Shown here: positions 44,182 through 51,070 of the stretch, in pieces
Numbering within the stretch: the first letter of the stretch is position 1
Layout: each line of letters opens with the position of its first letter
From: Chitinophagaceae bacterium UBA1931
Lineage (GTDB): Bacteria; Bacteroidota; Bacteroidia; Chitinophagales; Chitinophagaceae
Assembly (NCBI GenBank): GCA_002337125.1
Contig: DDFJ01000004.1
Span: 620,001-684,000, forward strand
Reading direction: 5' to 3'
DNA length: 64,000 nt
Translations under genes and position numbers: made by a program
The notes under the pieces: model-generated
Seen by the model: the letters and a program-made list of their open reading frames with translations, nothing else
Told to the model about the DNA's origin: nothing
Database searches by the model: none

Positions 44182-44748
44182 GTGAAACCTGAGATAAACG
44201 AATCAGACTTACTGGAAGGATTAGCCCGGAACGACAGGAATACTGTTGAGACCCTGTACAAGCAGAATTACAATATGGTACAGGCCTATATTCTCAACAA
44301 TAATGGAACTACAGATGATGCAAGAGATATTTTTCAGGAAACTATGATAGTTCTTTATGAAAAGGCAAAAGGCGGGGAACTGGAACTGAACTGCCAGATT
44401 AAAACTTACATCTATTCCGTAAGCAGGCGCATCTGGCTGAAAAAGCTGCAGCAGCTGCAGCGATTTGGAGCTCCTGTTGAAAATATGGAAGATACGGTAC
44501 CCGTTGAAGAAGACCTGGAAGATCACGACCGGAAAAACGAAGCATTTGGCGTGATGGAAAAAGCTCTGGGGCATTTAGGCGAACCCTGTAAAAGTTTACT
44601 GGAAGCCTATTACATTCATAAAAAGCCGATGAATGAAATAGCTGAAAGCTTTGGTTATACCAATGCCGACAATGCAAAAAACCAGAAGTACAAATGCCTG
44701 ATGAGACTGAAAAAATTATTCTTTGCTCAATATAAAAAAGAGGACTGA
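44182..44748 (+). CDS. ECF-type RNA polymerase sigma factor
   Basis: The 188-residue protein has sigma region 2 (about 8-95: ARDIFQETMIVLYEKA and YIYSVSRRIWLKKL) and sigma region 4 (about 120-185: HLGEPCKSLLEAYYIHKKPMNEIAESFGYTNADNAKNQKYKCLMRLKKLF, a helix-turn-helix that reads the -35 element), with no region 1.1 or 3. The start is GTG at 44182. It directs RNA polymerase to a dedicated promoter set; the adjoining GGGTTAC-N16-TATTAA pair is the obvious candidate. It is followed at one base by the membrane anti-sigma/protease gene, with which it is cotranscribed. Confidence 0.93.
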   Translation: MKPEINESDLLEGLARNDRNTVETLYKQNYNMVQAYILNNNGTTDDARDIFQETMIVLYEKAKGGELELNCQIKTYIYSVSRRIWLKKLQQLQRFGAPVENMEDTVPVEEDLEDHDRKNEAFGVMEKALGHLGEPCKSLLEAYYIHKKPMNEIAESFGYTNADNAKNQKYKCLMRLKKLFFAQYKKED

Positions 44749-44749
44749 G

Positions 44750-45850
44750 ATGGATGATATTTTACTGTTAGATGCGACTGAGCGTTACCTGAAAGGGGAA
44801 ATGAGTGCTGAGGAAAAAGCTATGTTTGAACAACTGAGGCAAACAAAACCAGAAGTTGATCAACTGGTGGTTGAGCAATCATTCTTTTTACAGGAACTGC
44901 AGCGATTTGGAGATACACGTGAAATGAAACACTCGCTTCACGAAGTTCACAATCAATTATTACAGGAAGGTGCAATTAAAGCTGAAGAGCTTTCAGCTGG
45001 GGCCCGTGTTGTAAATATCTGGAAACGCTACAAACGTGTAATTGCTATTGCAGCTTCTATTGCAGGTATTACAGCTTTAAGTATTAGTGGGATGGCTATT
45101 TTGCTTGCTCCGAAAAGCGATACCAAGGTTTTAACTGAATTAAGCAGAAAAGTTGACAATCTTGAAATCAAGCAAAAAATTCAAGACAATAAACTCAACA
45201 AATTCATCAGCAAGATTGAACCGGGTGTTGTGATCAAAGAAAGCGGTTCTGCTTTTTTAATTGATGGTAAAGGCTATCTTGTAACCAACGCTCATGTGGT
45301 AAAAAATGCCAAAGGAGCAATTGTTCTTAATAACAAAGGCAGTGAGTTTAAAGCTATTATTCTGAAAGTTGATGATGTAAAAGATATTGCAATTTTAAAA
45401 ATTGAGGATAAAGATTTTAAACCATTGGGAACATTACCTTATGGCATCCGCAAATCTTCAACCGCTCTTGCTGAACCAATTTTTACGCTGGGTTATCCAA
45501 GAAATGAAATTGTTTACGGCGAAGGCTACCTGAGCTCTGTTACTGGTTTTAACGGTGATACATTAAGTTGCCAGATTGCAATTGCAGCCAATCCTGGTAA
45601 CAGCGGTGGACCTGTATTTAACCGCAAAGGCGAAATTGTTGGTGTTCTCAGTACAAAAGAAACGCATTCAGAAGGTGTAGTTTTCGCTATTCAATCAAAA
45701 TACATTTTTGATTTCATCAATGACCTCAAAAAACAGGATTCTGAAATGCAGGAGATCAAAGTACCAGTTGCTTCTTCACTTAAAGGAATGGACCAGGTGC
45801 AGCGTGTTAACAAATTGCAGGATTACGTATTCATGGTGAAAGTTTATTAA
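44750..45850 (+). CDS. Membrane anti-sigma-like protein fused to HtrA-type serine protease
   Basis: Using the ATG at 44750 (preceded by AAAGAGGA), the protein has 366 residues. Residues 1-75 (ATERYLKGEMSAEEKAMFEQL) resemble the cytoplasmic part of anti-sigma factors. One membrane helix follows at about 97-119. A short coiled coil lies at 125-150. The rest is a trypsin-fold S1C protease with His182 in TNAHVV, Asp212 in VKDIAILKI and Ser285 in NPGNSGGPVF, so the triad is intact. There is no PDZ domain. The gene is one base after the sigma factor gene. The combined layout suggests a sensor that binds the sigma factor inside and has protease activity outside; this is inference, while the domains themselves are clear. 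Confidence 0.85.
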   Translation: MDDILLLDATERYLKGEMSAEEKAMFEQLRQTKPEVDQLVVEQSFFLQELQRFGDTREMKHSLHEVHNQLLQEGAIKAEELSAGARVVNIWKRYKRVIAIAASIAGITALSISGMAILLAPKSDTKVLTELSRKVDNLEIKQKIQDNKLNKFISKIEPGVVIKESGSAFLIDGKGYLVTNAHVVKNAKGAIVLNNKGSEFKAIILKVDDVKDIAILKIEDKDFKPLGTLPYGIRKSSTALAEPIFTLGYPRNEIVYGEGYLSSVTGFNGDTLSCQIAIAANPGNSGGPVFNRKGEIVGVLSTKETHSEGVVFAIQSKYIFDFINDLKKQDSEMQEIKVPVASSLKGMDQVQRVNKLQDYVFMVKVY

Positions 45851-45879
45851 TCTGATTTCACAATAGATTTATATAAAAT

Positions 45880-45905
45880 GAAAGCCCCGCAATTGCGGGG
45901 CTTTC
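45880..45905. terminator. Bidirectional terminator between protease and PUR genes
   Basis: GAAAGCCCCGC / GCGGGGCTTTC, eleven base pairs with loop AATT. It serves the convergent genes on both sides. Confidence 0.85.
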
Positions 45906-45927
45906 TAATATCAGTTGGTTTGGGTTT

Positions 45928-46383
45928 TTACCATTTGTCAACCTCTTCATTTGCCAGGTTGTTTCCTGCACTTGCATCAGTTGCTGCAACCGGTTCTTCT
46001 TTAACTTCAACCGGAGCTTGAGCTGGTGCTGCTTCAACTTCATTTACAACAGCAACAGATTCATTTGCATCATAGTCTCCGCTTGATGGAGCATCTTCAT
46101 GATTAAATGCATCAAAGTCAAAATCAGGCATTAATTCTGTTTTCACATAATCAACCGCTTCATTCAATCCTTTAATGAATTTGTTGAAGTCTTCTTTGTA
46201 AAGGAAAATTTTGTGACGGTCATAACCTTCACCTGTAAAACGTTTACGGCTCTCCGTAATAGTGAGGTAATAATCATTTCCACGTGTAGACCTTACATCA
46301 AAGAAATAAGTTCTTCTCTTTCCTGCACGGATTCGTTTGCTGTAAATACTTTCCATCCGTTTGTCATTGTTTTCGTACGCCAC
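45928..46383 (-). CDS. PUR-family nucleic-acid-binding protein (DUF3276)
   Basis: The 151-residue protein starts at GTG (46383). Its N-terminal part (about 8-85: YSKRIRAGKRRTYFFDVRSTRGNDYYLTITESRKRF and KIFLYKEDFNKFIKGL) is the PUR repeat fold that binds single-stranded DNA or RNA. The C-terminal part is an acidic Ala/Glu/Val-rich tail. The function in Bacteroidota is not established. It has a TATCTTTG promoter box at 46427-46434. Confidence 0.9.
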   Translation of the reverse strand: MAYENNDKRMESIYSKRIRAGKRRTYFFDVRSTRGNDYYLTITESRKRFTGEGYDRHKIFLYKEDFNKFIKGLNEAVDYVKTELMPDFDFDAFNHEDAPSSGDYDANESVAVVNEVEAAPAQAPVEVKEEPVAATDASAGNNLANEEVDKW

Positions 46384-46426
46384 AGTTTTTAAGTTTTAGT
46401 TGTGCAATCTTTTTTTCAAACAGCGA

Positions 46427-46434
46427 CAAAGATA
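46427..46434 (-). promoter_or_regulatory. -7 box of PUR-family gene
   Basis: Minus-strand TATCTTTG followed by TCGC, 43 nt upstream of the GTG at 46383. Confidence 0.6.
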
Positions 46435-46485
46435 TATTTCTTTTGCATTTGGCAAAATTTTCCTCAAGTTGGCATATTTAAACAA

Positions 46486-48306
46486 TCAGGAGGGAATTTC
46501 TTCGAGTTGCTGACGCCTGTACAAATCGGCGTAAAGCCCTTTCCTGGCCAGCAATTCTTCGTGTGTACCCTGCTCGGCTATATGCCCCTCTTCCATTACA
46601 AGAATCCGGTCAAACTGAAGCAGGGAAAAGATTCTGTGCGTAATTACAATAGCAGTTTTATCCTGTAAGTAACCCGATAAATGGGTAAGTATTTCCTGCT
46701 CAGTTCTTGCATCTACGGCATTTAAACAATCGTCAAGAATAATGAAGCCGGGATCTTTTACCAACGCCCTTGCAATTGAAATACGTTGTTTTTGTCCTCC
46801 ACTCAGCATTACTCCCCGTTCACCCACAACCGTATTATAGCCTGCAGCAAATGAGCGGATATCTTTATCAACGGCCGCATAAACAGCAGCCTCTTTTATT
46901 ACATTATCATCCTTTACTTCACTGCCAAAAGAAATATTGTTGAGGATCGAATCACTAAACAAAAACACTTCCTGCGGAATATAACTCACCTGCTTGCGGT
47001 ACTGCTGCACATCGAGCGAGGATAGTTCAACTCTATCAATTTTGATATTACCAGAAGAAGGATCATAAAAGCGCAACAGTAACTGAGCTATAGTTGATTT
47101 TCCCGAACCGGTGCGGCCAATTACAGCTACCTTCTGCCCCTTGCAGATTTTTAAATTGAAATGCTTCAACGCTTCGATGCCGGTATGCGGATAAGTGAAA
47201 CTAACATCATTAAATTCAATATCGCCTTGTACACTATGAGGAGCCGAGTTATTACCAGATTCAATGACAGGTTCAGTTAATAAAAATTCGTTTAATCTTC
47301 TTTGCGAAGCTGCAGCACGCTGAATAGTACTTGCCACCCATCCGATCGCACTTACCGGGAAAGTCATCATTGTAAGATACATGATGAATGCAGCCATATC
47401 GCCTATTTTGATTGACCCGTCAAGGTTTTTTAATCCTCCAATGAAAACAACTGATATTGTACTGATGCCAATAATAAATGCCATTACAGGAAAATAAACA
47501 GCTTCAATTTTATACAACCCCATAGCACTTGTGCGGTACTGCTCACTGTTTGATTGAAAAAAACGAATGATTGCATTTTCCTGAACGAAAGATTTAATAA
47601 CCCTTATACCTGAATACGCCTGTTGCGCATTGGTTGTAAGATCAGAAAGCCGGGCCTGCACTTCCTCACTTTTTTTATTAATGATGGTATTTACAAAATA
47701 AATAGTGATGGCCAGTATAGGTAATGGTGCAAGTGCATACAACGATAATTCAGCATTTTTCTTTACCATGAAAAACACGCTCAGCGAGATGAGTGCAACA
47801 AGATTAATCAGGTACATGATTGCCGGACCAGTGTAAGAACGAACCCTGCTTACATCTTCTGCCATACGGTTCATTAAATCACCTGTTTCATGTGTCTTGT
47901 AAAAATTGGTATCGAGTTTCAGGTAATGTTCAAATACTTCATTTTTCTGATCATATTCAATAAACCGGCTCATTACAATAACCGTTTGCCGCATAAGGAA
48001 CATAAAAAAACCTCTTAATACAGCAAACAGTAAAAGAATTAAGCCAAATAATGCCACAACCCCTGTGAAAGAAAAACCGGAAGCTTCAATTTTAGCGATG
48101 ATCAGGTTTACCAACCAGTCATTATATGCACGTGAATGACTTTGGTGAGCGTTGGTAAGATACAGTTGTACTTTATCAATAATATACCCTGTAACCTGTG
48201 GGGCCAGTACTGCGAAATAGTTAGAAATGAAAATAAAAAAAATACCCAGCAGCAAACGCCACCGGTATTTCCAGAAATATTTGTTGAGATAAAATAAATG
48301 CTTCAT
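46486..48306 (-). CDS. ABC exporter, fused permease and ATPase (MsbA-like)
   Basis: The 606-residue half-transporter has six membrane helices (about 15-310) and a C-terminal nucleotide-binding domain (about 345-590) with Walker A GRTGSGKST, signature LSGGQKQR, and Walker B FIILDD followed by CLNAVD. The residue after Walker B that is usually the catalytic Glu is Asp, as in some asymmetric exporters. It probably works as a dimer exporting a lipid or drug; the substrate is unknown. A TAACTTTG box lies seven bases before the ATG. Confidence 0.92.
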   Translation of the reverse strand: MKHLFYLNKYFWKYRWRLLLGIFFIFISNYFAVLAPQVTGYIIDKVQLYLTNAHQSHSRAYNDWLVNLIIAKIEASGFSFTGVVALFGLILLLFAVLRGFFMFLMRQTVIVMSRFIEYDQKNEVFEHYLKLDTNFYKTHETGDLMNRMAEDVSRVRSYTGPAIMYLINLVALISLSVFFMVKKNAELSLYALAPLPILAITIYFVNTIINKKSEEVQARLSDLTTNAQQAYSGIRVIKSFVQENAIIRFFQSNSEQYRTSAMGLYKIEAVYFPVMAFIIGISTISVVFIGGLKNLDGSIKIGDMAAFIMYLTMMTFPVSAIGWVASTIQRAAASQRRLNEFLLTEPVIESGNNSAPHSVQGDIEFNDVSFTYPHTGIEALKHFNLKICKGQKVAVIGRTGSGKSTIAQLLLRFYDPSSGNIKIDRVELSSLDVQQYRKQVSYIPQEVFLFSDSILNNISFGSEVKDDNVIKEAAVYAAVDKDIRSFAAGYNTVVGERGVMLSGGQKQRISIARALVKDPGFIILDDCLNAVDARTEQEILTHLSGYLQDKTAIVITHRIFSLLQFDRILVMEEGHIAEQGTHEELLARKGLYADLYRRQQLEEIPS

Positions 48307-48313
48307 GCGGGAG

Positions 48314-48321
48314 CAAAGTTA
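48314..48321 (-). promoter_or_regulatory. -7 box of ABC exporter gene (short leader)
   Basis: Minus-strand TAACTTTG, a full match, seven bases upstream of the ATG at 48306, implying a leader of only a few nucleotides. Confidence 0.5.
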
Positions 48322-48399
48322 CAGGTAGAAAAGTTCCTGCAGCACCATTCATCAAATGCAGCTCACACATTTCACATCAAAACATATTCAGCATATAAA

Positions 48400-48828
48400 T
48401 TAAGACTGAATATAGCTTTTCAGATGTTCAATCGTTTCTTTTTGTGAAAGTATGGTTTCGGTTACCACATCGTTAATAGAAATAATTCCTGCTATTTCGT
48501 CATTATCAAACACAGGTAAATAGCGAATATTACTTTCGCTCATAATATGCATGCAGGTTTCAATTGAGTTTTCCGGCGTTACACGGGGAAGCCCGGTAGT
48601 CATTATGTCTTTCACAAAAGTTTCGGTGGAAGACTTCCCTTTCAGTACAATTTTACGGGCATAATCCCTTTCTGTCATCACACCAAGGTACTCTCCGTTT
48701 TCAATAACCATCACTGAACCAATATTTTTTTCAGCCATAATTTGCAAGGCATTAATAACCGGAAGACCTGGTTCAACAGTTACAATATTTTTTCCTTTTC
48801 GCTGGAGGATGTGTGATACTTTTCTCAT
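48400..48828 (-). CDS. CBS-domain pair protein
   Basis: The 142-residue cytoplasmic protein consists of two CBS domains (about 8-65 and 73-130: VTVEPGLPVINALQIMAEKNIGSVMVIENGEYLGVMTERDYARK and RVTPENSIETCMHIMSESNIRYLPVFDNDEIAGIISINDVV). Such pairs bind adenine nucleotides and act as regulators; the partner is unknown. Confidence 0.92.
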   Translation of the reverse strand: MRKVSHILQRKGKNIVTVEPGLPVINALQIMAEKNIGSVMVIENGEYLGVMTERDYARKIVLKGKSSTETFVKDIMTTGLPRVTPENSIETCMHIMSESNIRYLPVFDNDEIAGIISINDVVTETILSQKETIEHLKSYIQS

Positions 48829-48896
48829 AATATGGCTTTATTAAACTTTAAATTAAGAAAAAAAAGCTTTCTGAAAATTCTCAAATAAAAAAAGGA

Positions 48897-48926
48897 CAAA
48901 AAAATGGCTGCCCGAAGACAGCCATT
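48897..48926 (-). terminator. Terminator of the first TM2-domain gene
   Basis: AATGGCTG / CAGCCATT, eight base pairs with an eight-base loop, followed on the minus strand by a run of T. It lies 24 nt after the stop codon at 48950. Confidence 0.75.
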
Positions 48927-48949
48927 CTACTTAAACGAACTATATAAAT

Positions 48950-49462
48950 TTAGTCGGTATATGAACCATCAACTGGCTCATAGCTACCAGTAAGAATACG
49001 AACGAAATCAATTAAGGCCCAAATGCCAACTCCCAAAAGAACAATATAGCCAATTATTGCAAGTGCAGGAAGTGTAACAGTTTCAGTAGCTGTAACTGAA
49101 GCGAATCCCACAACCATTAATACTATTCCAAGAATGGTTAAACCCAGCTTAATAAAACCATTTCTTTTATTACCTAAATAAAAGTCATGGACACCAAGAT
49201 TGCCCAGGAAAAAGCAAAGAAGTGCAGCAGCGATTTTGCTTTTATCACCGTATTTCTTCCCTTTTGCAAATAATTTTTCGAATTTGCTTTTAAACACTTT
49301 CATGAAAAGCTTGCCTTTCGACATTTTTTTTGCCTCAGTTTGAGCAACTGGCGCTACAGACGCTTTTGCATTGTCCGTTGAATTTGAAGGAACGTAAATC
49401 ATTCCTGCAAACGATGATACACTGAACAGAACTGTGAAAAGTAAAACAGTAAACTTTCTCAT
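48950..49462 (-). CDS. TM2-domain membrane protein, copy 1
   Basis: The 170-residue protein has a signal peptide followed by GMIYVPSNSTDN, a basic stretch, and a TM2 domain (about 75-160) with FFLGNLGVHDFYLGNKRNGF and two membrane segments, ending IDFVRILTGSYEPVDG. TM2 proteins are of unknown function. A close paralogue follows at 49542-50060, and the IYVPS-type N-terminus is also on the YqaE-like protein at 50179-50625. The upstream sequence GCATTATTAACCAAAA is shared with that gene. Confidence 0.88.
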   Translation of the reverse strand: MRKFTVLLFTVLFSVSSFAGMIYVPSNSTDNAKASVAPVAQTEAKKMSKGKLFMKVFKSKFEKLFAKGKKYGDKSKIAAALLCFFLGNLGVHDFYLGNKRNGFIKLGLTILGIVLMVVGFASVTATETVTLPALAIIGYIVLLGVGIWALIDFVRILTGSYEPVDGSYTD

Positions 49463-49541
49463 TGTGAGTCTGATTTTGGTTAATAATGCTCTAATATATT
49501 AAAAGGAATAAAAAAAAAACAAATAGAAAAATCAATAATTT

Positions 49542-50060
49542 CTAATCTCTGAAATATCCATCAACGGGTTCATATTTACCTGTTCCGATTCTGATTGCAT
49601 CAATAAGCGACCAAATACTTAATGAAAGAAGTAACAGCATTCCTATTAATAATGTAACAGGAAAATCAACAACCTCTGTATAGACAGCGATATATCCTGA
49701 TATGTATAAAACCATTGCTACAATGTAAATTCCAAGTTTGATGAATCCGTTTCTTTTGTTTCCAAGGTAAAAATCATGGATACCAAGATTACCAAGAAAC
49801 AAAGCAAGCAGTATGGCCGCCAGTTTACTCTTTTCACCATTCTTCTTAAAGGAGCCTGTTATGTTGTTTAATTTTTTCTTGAAAACTTTTACAAACAACT
49901 TTCCAGTACCCAGCTTTTTGACTGTTTTTGTCTCTGCATTATTAACGACTATATTATTTGAAGATGGAGATGCCGGAACTGAATTGGGTACATATATTAC
50001 TCCAGCAAACAAAGATGAATAAGCGAACAATACGATGAGTAATAAACTAAAGGCTTTCAT
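49542..50060 (-). CDS. TM2-domain membrane protein, copy 2
   Basis: The 172-residue paralogue of the gene at 48950, with the signal peptide plus GVIYVPNSVP, a basic stretch, and a TM2 domain with FLGNLGIHDFYLGNKRNGF. The C-terminus IDAIRIGTGKYEPVDG matches copy 1 (IDFVRILTGSYEPVDG). Local gene duplication is evident. Confidence 0.88.
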   Translation of the reverse strand: MKAFSLLLIVLFAYSSLFAGVIYVPNSVPASPSSNNIVVNNAETKTVKKLGTGKLFVKVFKKKLNNITGSFKKNGEKSKLAAILLALFLGNLGIHDFYLGNKRNGFIKLGIYIVAMVLYISGYIAVYTEVVDFPVTLLIGMLLLLSLSIWSLIDAIRIGTGKYEPVDGYFRD

Positions 50061-50140
50061 GGTTTTAGTTTTACAATTATAATGTGTGGGTAATTGATTT
50101 TATAAGCGTAGTAACAGGTTAAGCAGATTTATAGCAGATA

Positions 50141-50172
50141 AAAAAGCCGGCAATAAAAAATGCCGGCTTTTT
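50141..50172 (-). terminator. Terminator of YqaE-like gene
   Basis: AAAAAGCCGGCA / TGCCGGCTTTTT with an eight-base A-rich loop. T-rich on both strands; six bases past the stop codon on the minus strand. Confidence 0.85.
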
Positions 50173-50178
50173 TTACGT

Positions 50179-50625
50179 TTACTTGTAATAGTTTTTCATA
50201 ACAACCAAAGCATGAATAAAGCCTGGCAGCCAGAACAACAATGTTAGGATCAGATTTACAACCCATGTGCTTCCTTTCCAGTTATCAAAGATTCCCATTG
50301 CAATCCATGCCAAACCAAAGATTGCAAGCACGATATACAATCCCTTTGGAATATCTGCTGTGCTTCCTCCTTTCCTCATGTTTTTCTGTGCAGCTTTCAA
50401 TGCCATCTTTTGCACGAAAGTCATTTTCTTACCTGTCATTTGTTCAACTTTTGCAGGTGTGAGTGAAAGAAAAGCCTGAGCATCTTTTTCCTTCATTGAC
50501 ATTGCGATATTAACAGGATCGCCTGCTTTGGAATTGTCGGTTGCATTTGAAGGAACATAGATTATTCCGGCGTTAACTGTTACGCCGAAAACTACTGCAA
50601 GAAACAGAATTGTAAATTTCTTCAT
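50179..50625 (-). CDS. YqaE/Pmp3-family membrane protein with IYVPS N-terminal module
   Basis: The 148-residue protein has a signal peptide followed by GIIYVPSNATDN, a soluble segment (about 35-85, KVEQMTGKKMTF), and two C-terminal membrane helices with the Pmp3-type WVVNLILTLLFWLPGFIHAL. The N-terminal module is the same as in the two TM2 proteins downstream, although the membrane domain is different. Its upstream region shares GCATTATTAACCAAAA with TM2 copy 1. Confidence 0.85.
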   Translation of the reverse strand: MKKFTILFLAVVFGVTVNAGIIYVPSNATDNSKAGDPVNIAMSMKEKDAQAFLSLTPAKVEQMTGKKMTFVQKMALKAAQKNMRKGGSTADIPKGLYIVLAIFGLAWIAMGIFDNWKGSTWVVNLILTLLFWLPGFIHALVVMKNYYK

Positions 50626-50788
50626 GATGAATATGTTTTTTGGTTAATAATGCGCCTAAATTATATAATTGATTGCAGTATTTATATTACTTTTTTTCAA
50701 CATTCAGATAATCATCTTTTGACAATGTAAAACACGTCAACAATGAAGTAATTTTTGGGGGATATTTATTGTCTGATTTCATTCCCTT

Positions 50789-50796
50789 ATCTTCGC
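50789..50796 (+). promoter_or_regulatory. -7 box of small membrane protein gene
   Basis: TATCTTCG, a one-mismatch TAnnTTTG box, 14 nt upstream of the ATG at 50811. Confidence 0.5.
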
Positions 50797-50810
50797 AAAA
50801 AAATCACTGC

Positions 50811-50960
50811 ATGGAAAAGAAATCATCTGCGCTCAACTGGTTATTATTTTTTGCATCTGTCGGTGCATTCTTTCTTCTGTTCTGGTTAAAACCTGAATTT
50901 ATTACGGTAACATTACCTTTTGTCGTTTATTTTCTTGCCAAGGCACTTGACCTGATTTAA
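50811..50960 (+). CDS. Small hydrophobic membrane protein, 49 aa
   Basis: The ATG at 50811 gives a protein with two short predicted membrane helices (LNWLLFFASVGAFFLLFWL and FITVTLPFVVYFLAKAL). The promoter box at 50789 excludes the frame's earlier start. Flanked by its own promoter and terminator, so it is likely a real small gene; function unknown. Confidence 0.7.
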   Translation: MEKKSSALNWLLFFASVGAFFLLFWLKPEFITVTLPFVVYFLAKALDLI

Positions 50961-50978
50961 TACGAACATATTTATATA

Positions 50979-51011
50979 AAGAAAACCCGTTGCATAGCAA
51001 CGGGTTTTCTT
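50979..51011 (+). terminator. Terminator of the 49-aa gene
   Basis: GAAAACCCGTTG / CAACGGGTTTTC, twelve base pairs with a five-base loop, followed by TTAT. Confidence 0.85.
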
Positions 51012-51024
51012 ATGCAGCAAGATT

Positions 51025-51052
51025 AAAAAAGCCGCAGTAAACTGCGGCTTTT
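51025..51052 (-). terminator. Terminator of dnaK
   Basis: GCCGCAGT / ACTGCGGC, eight base pairs with a two-base loop, followed on the minus strand by six T. It lies about 20 nt past the dnaK stop. Confidence 0.82.
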
Positions 51053-51070
51053 CTTATTTTACCTTTTAGC

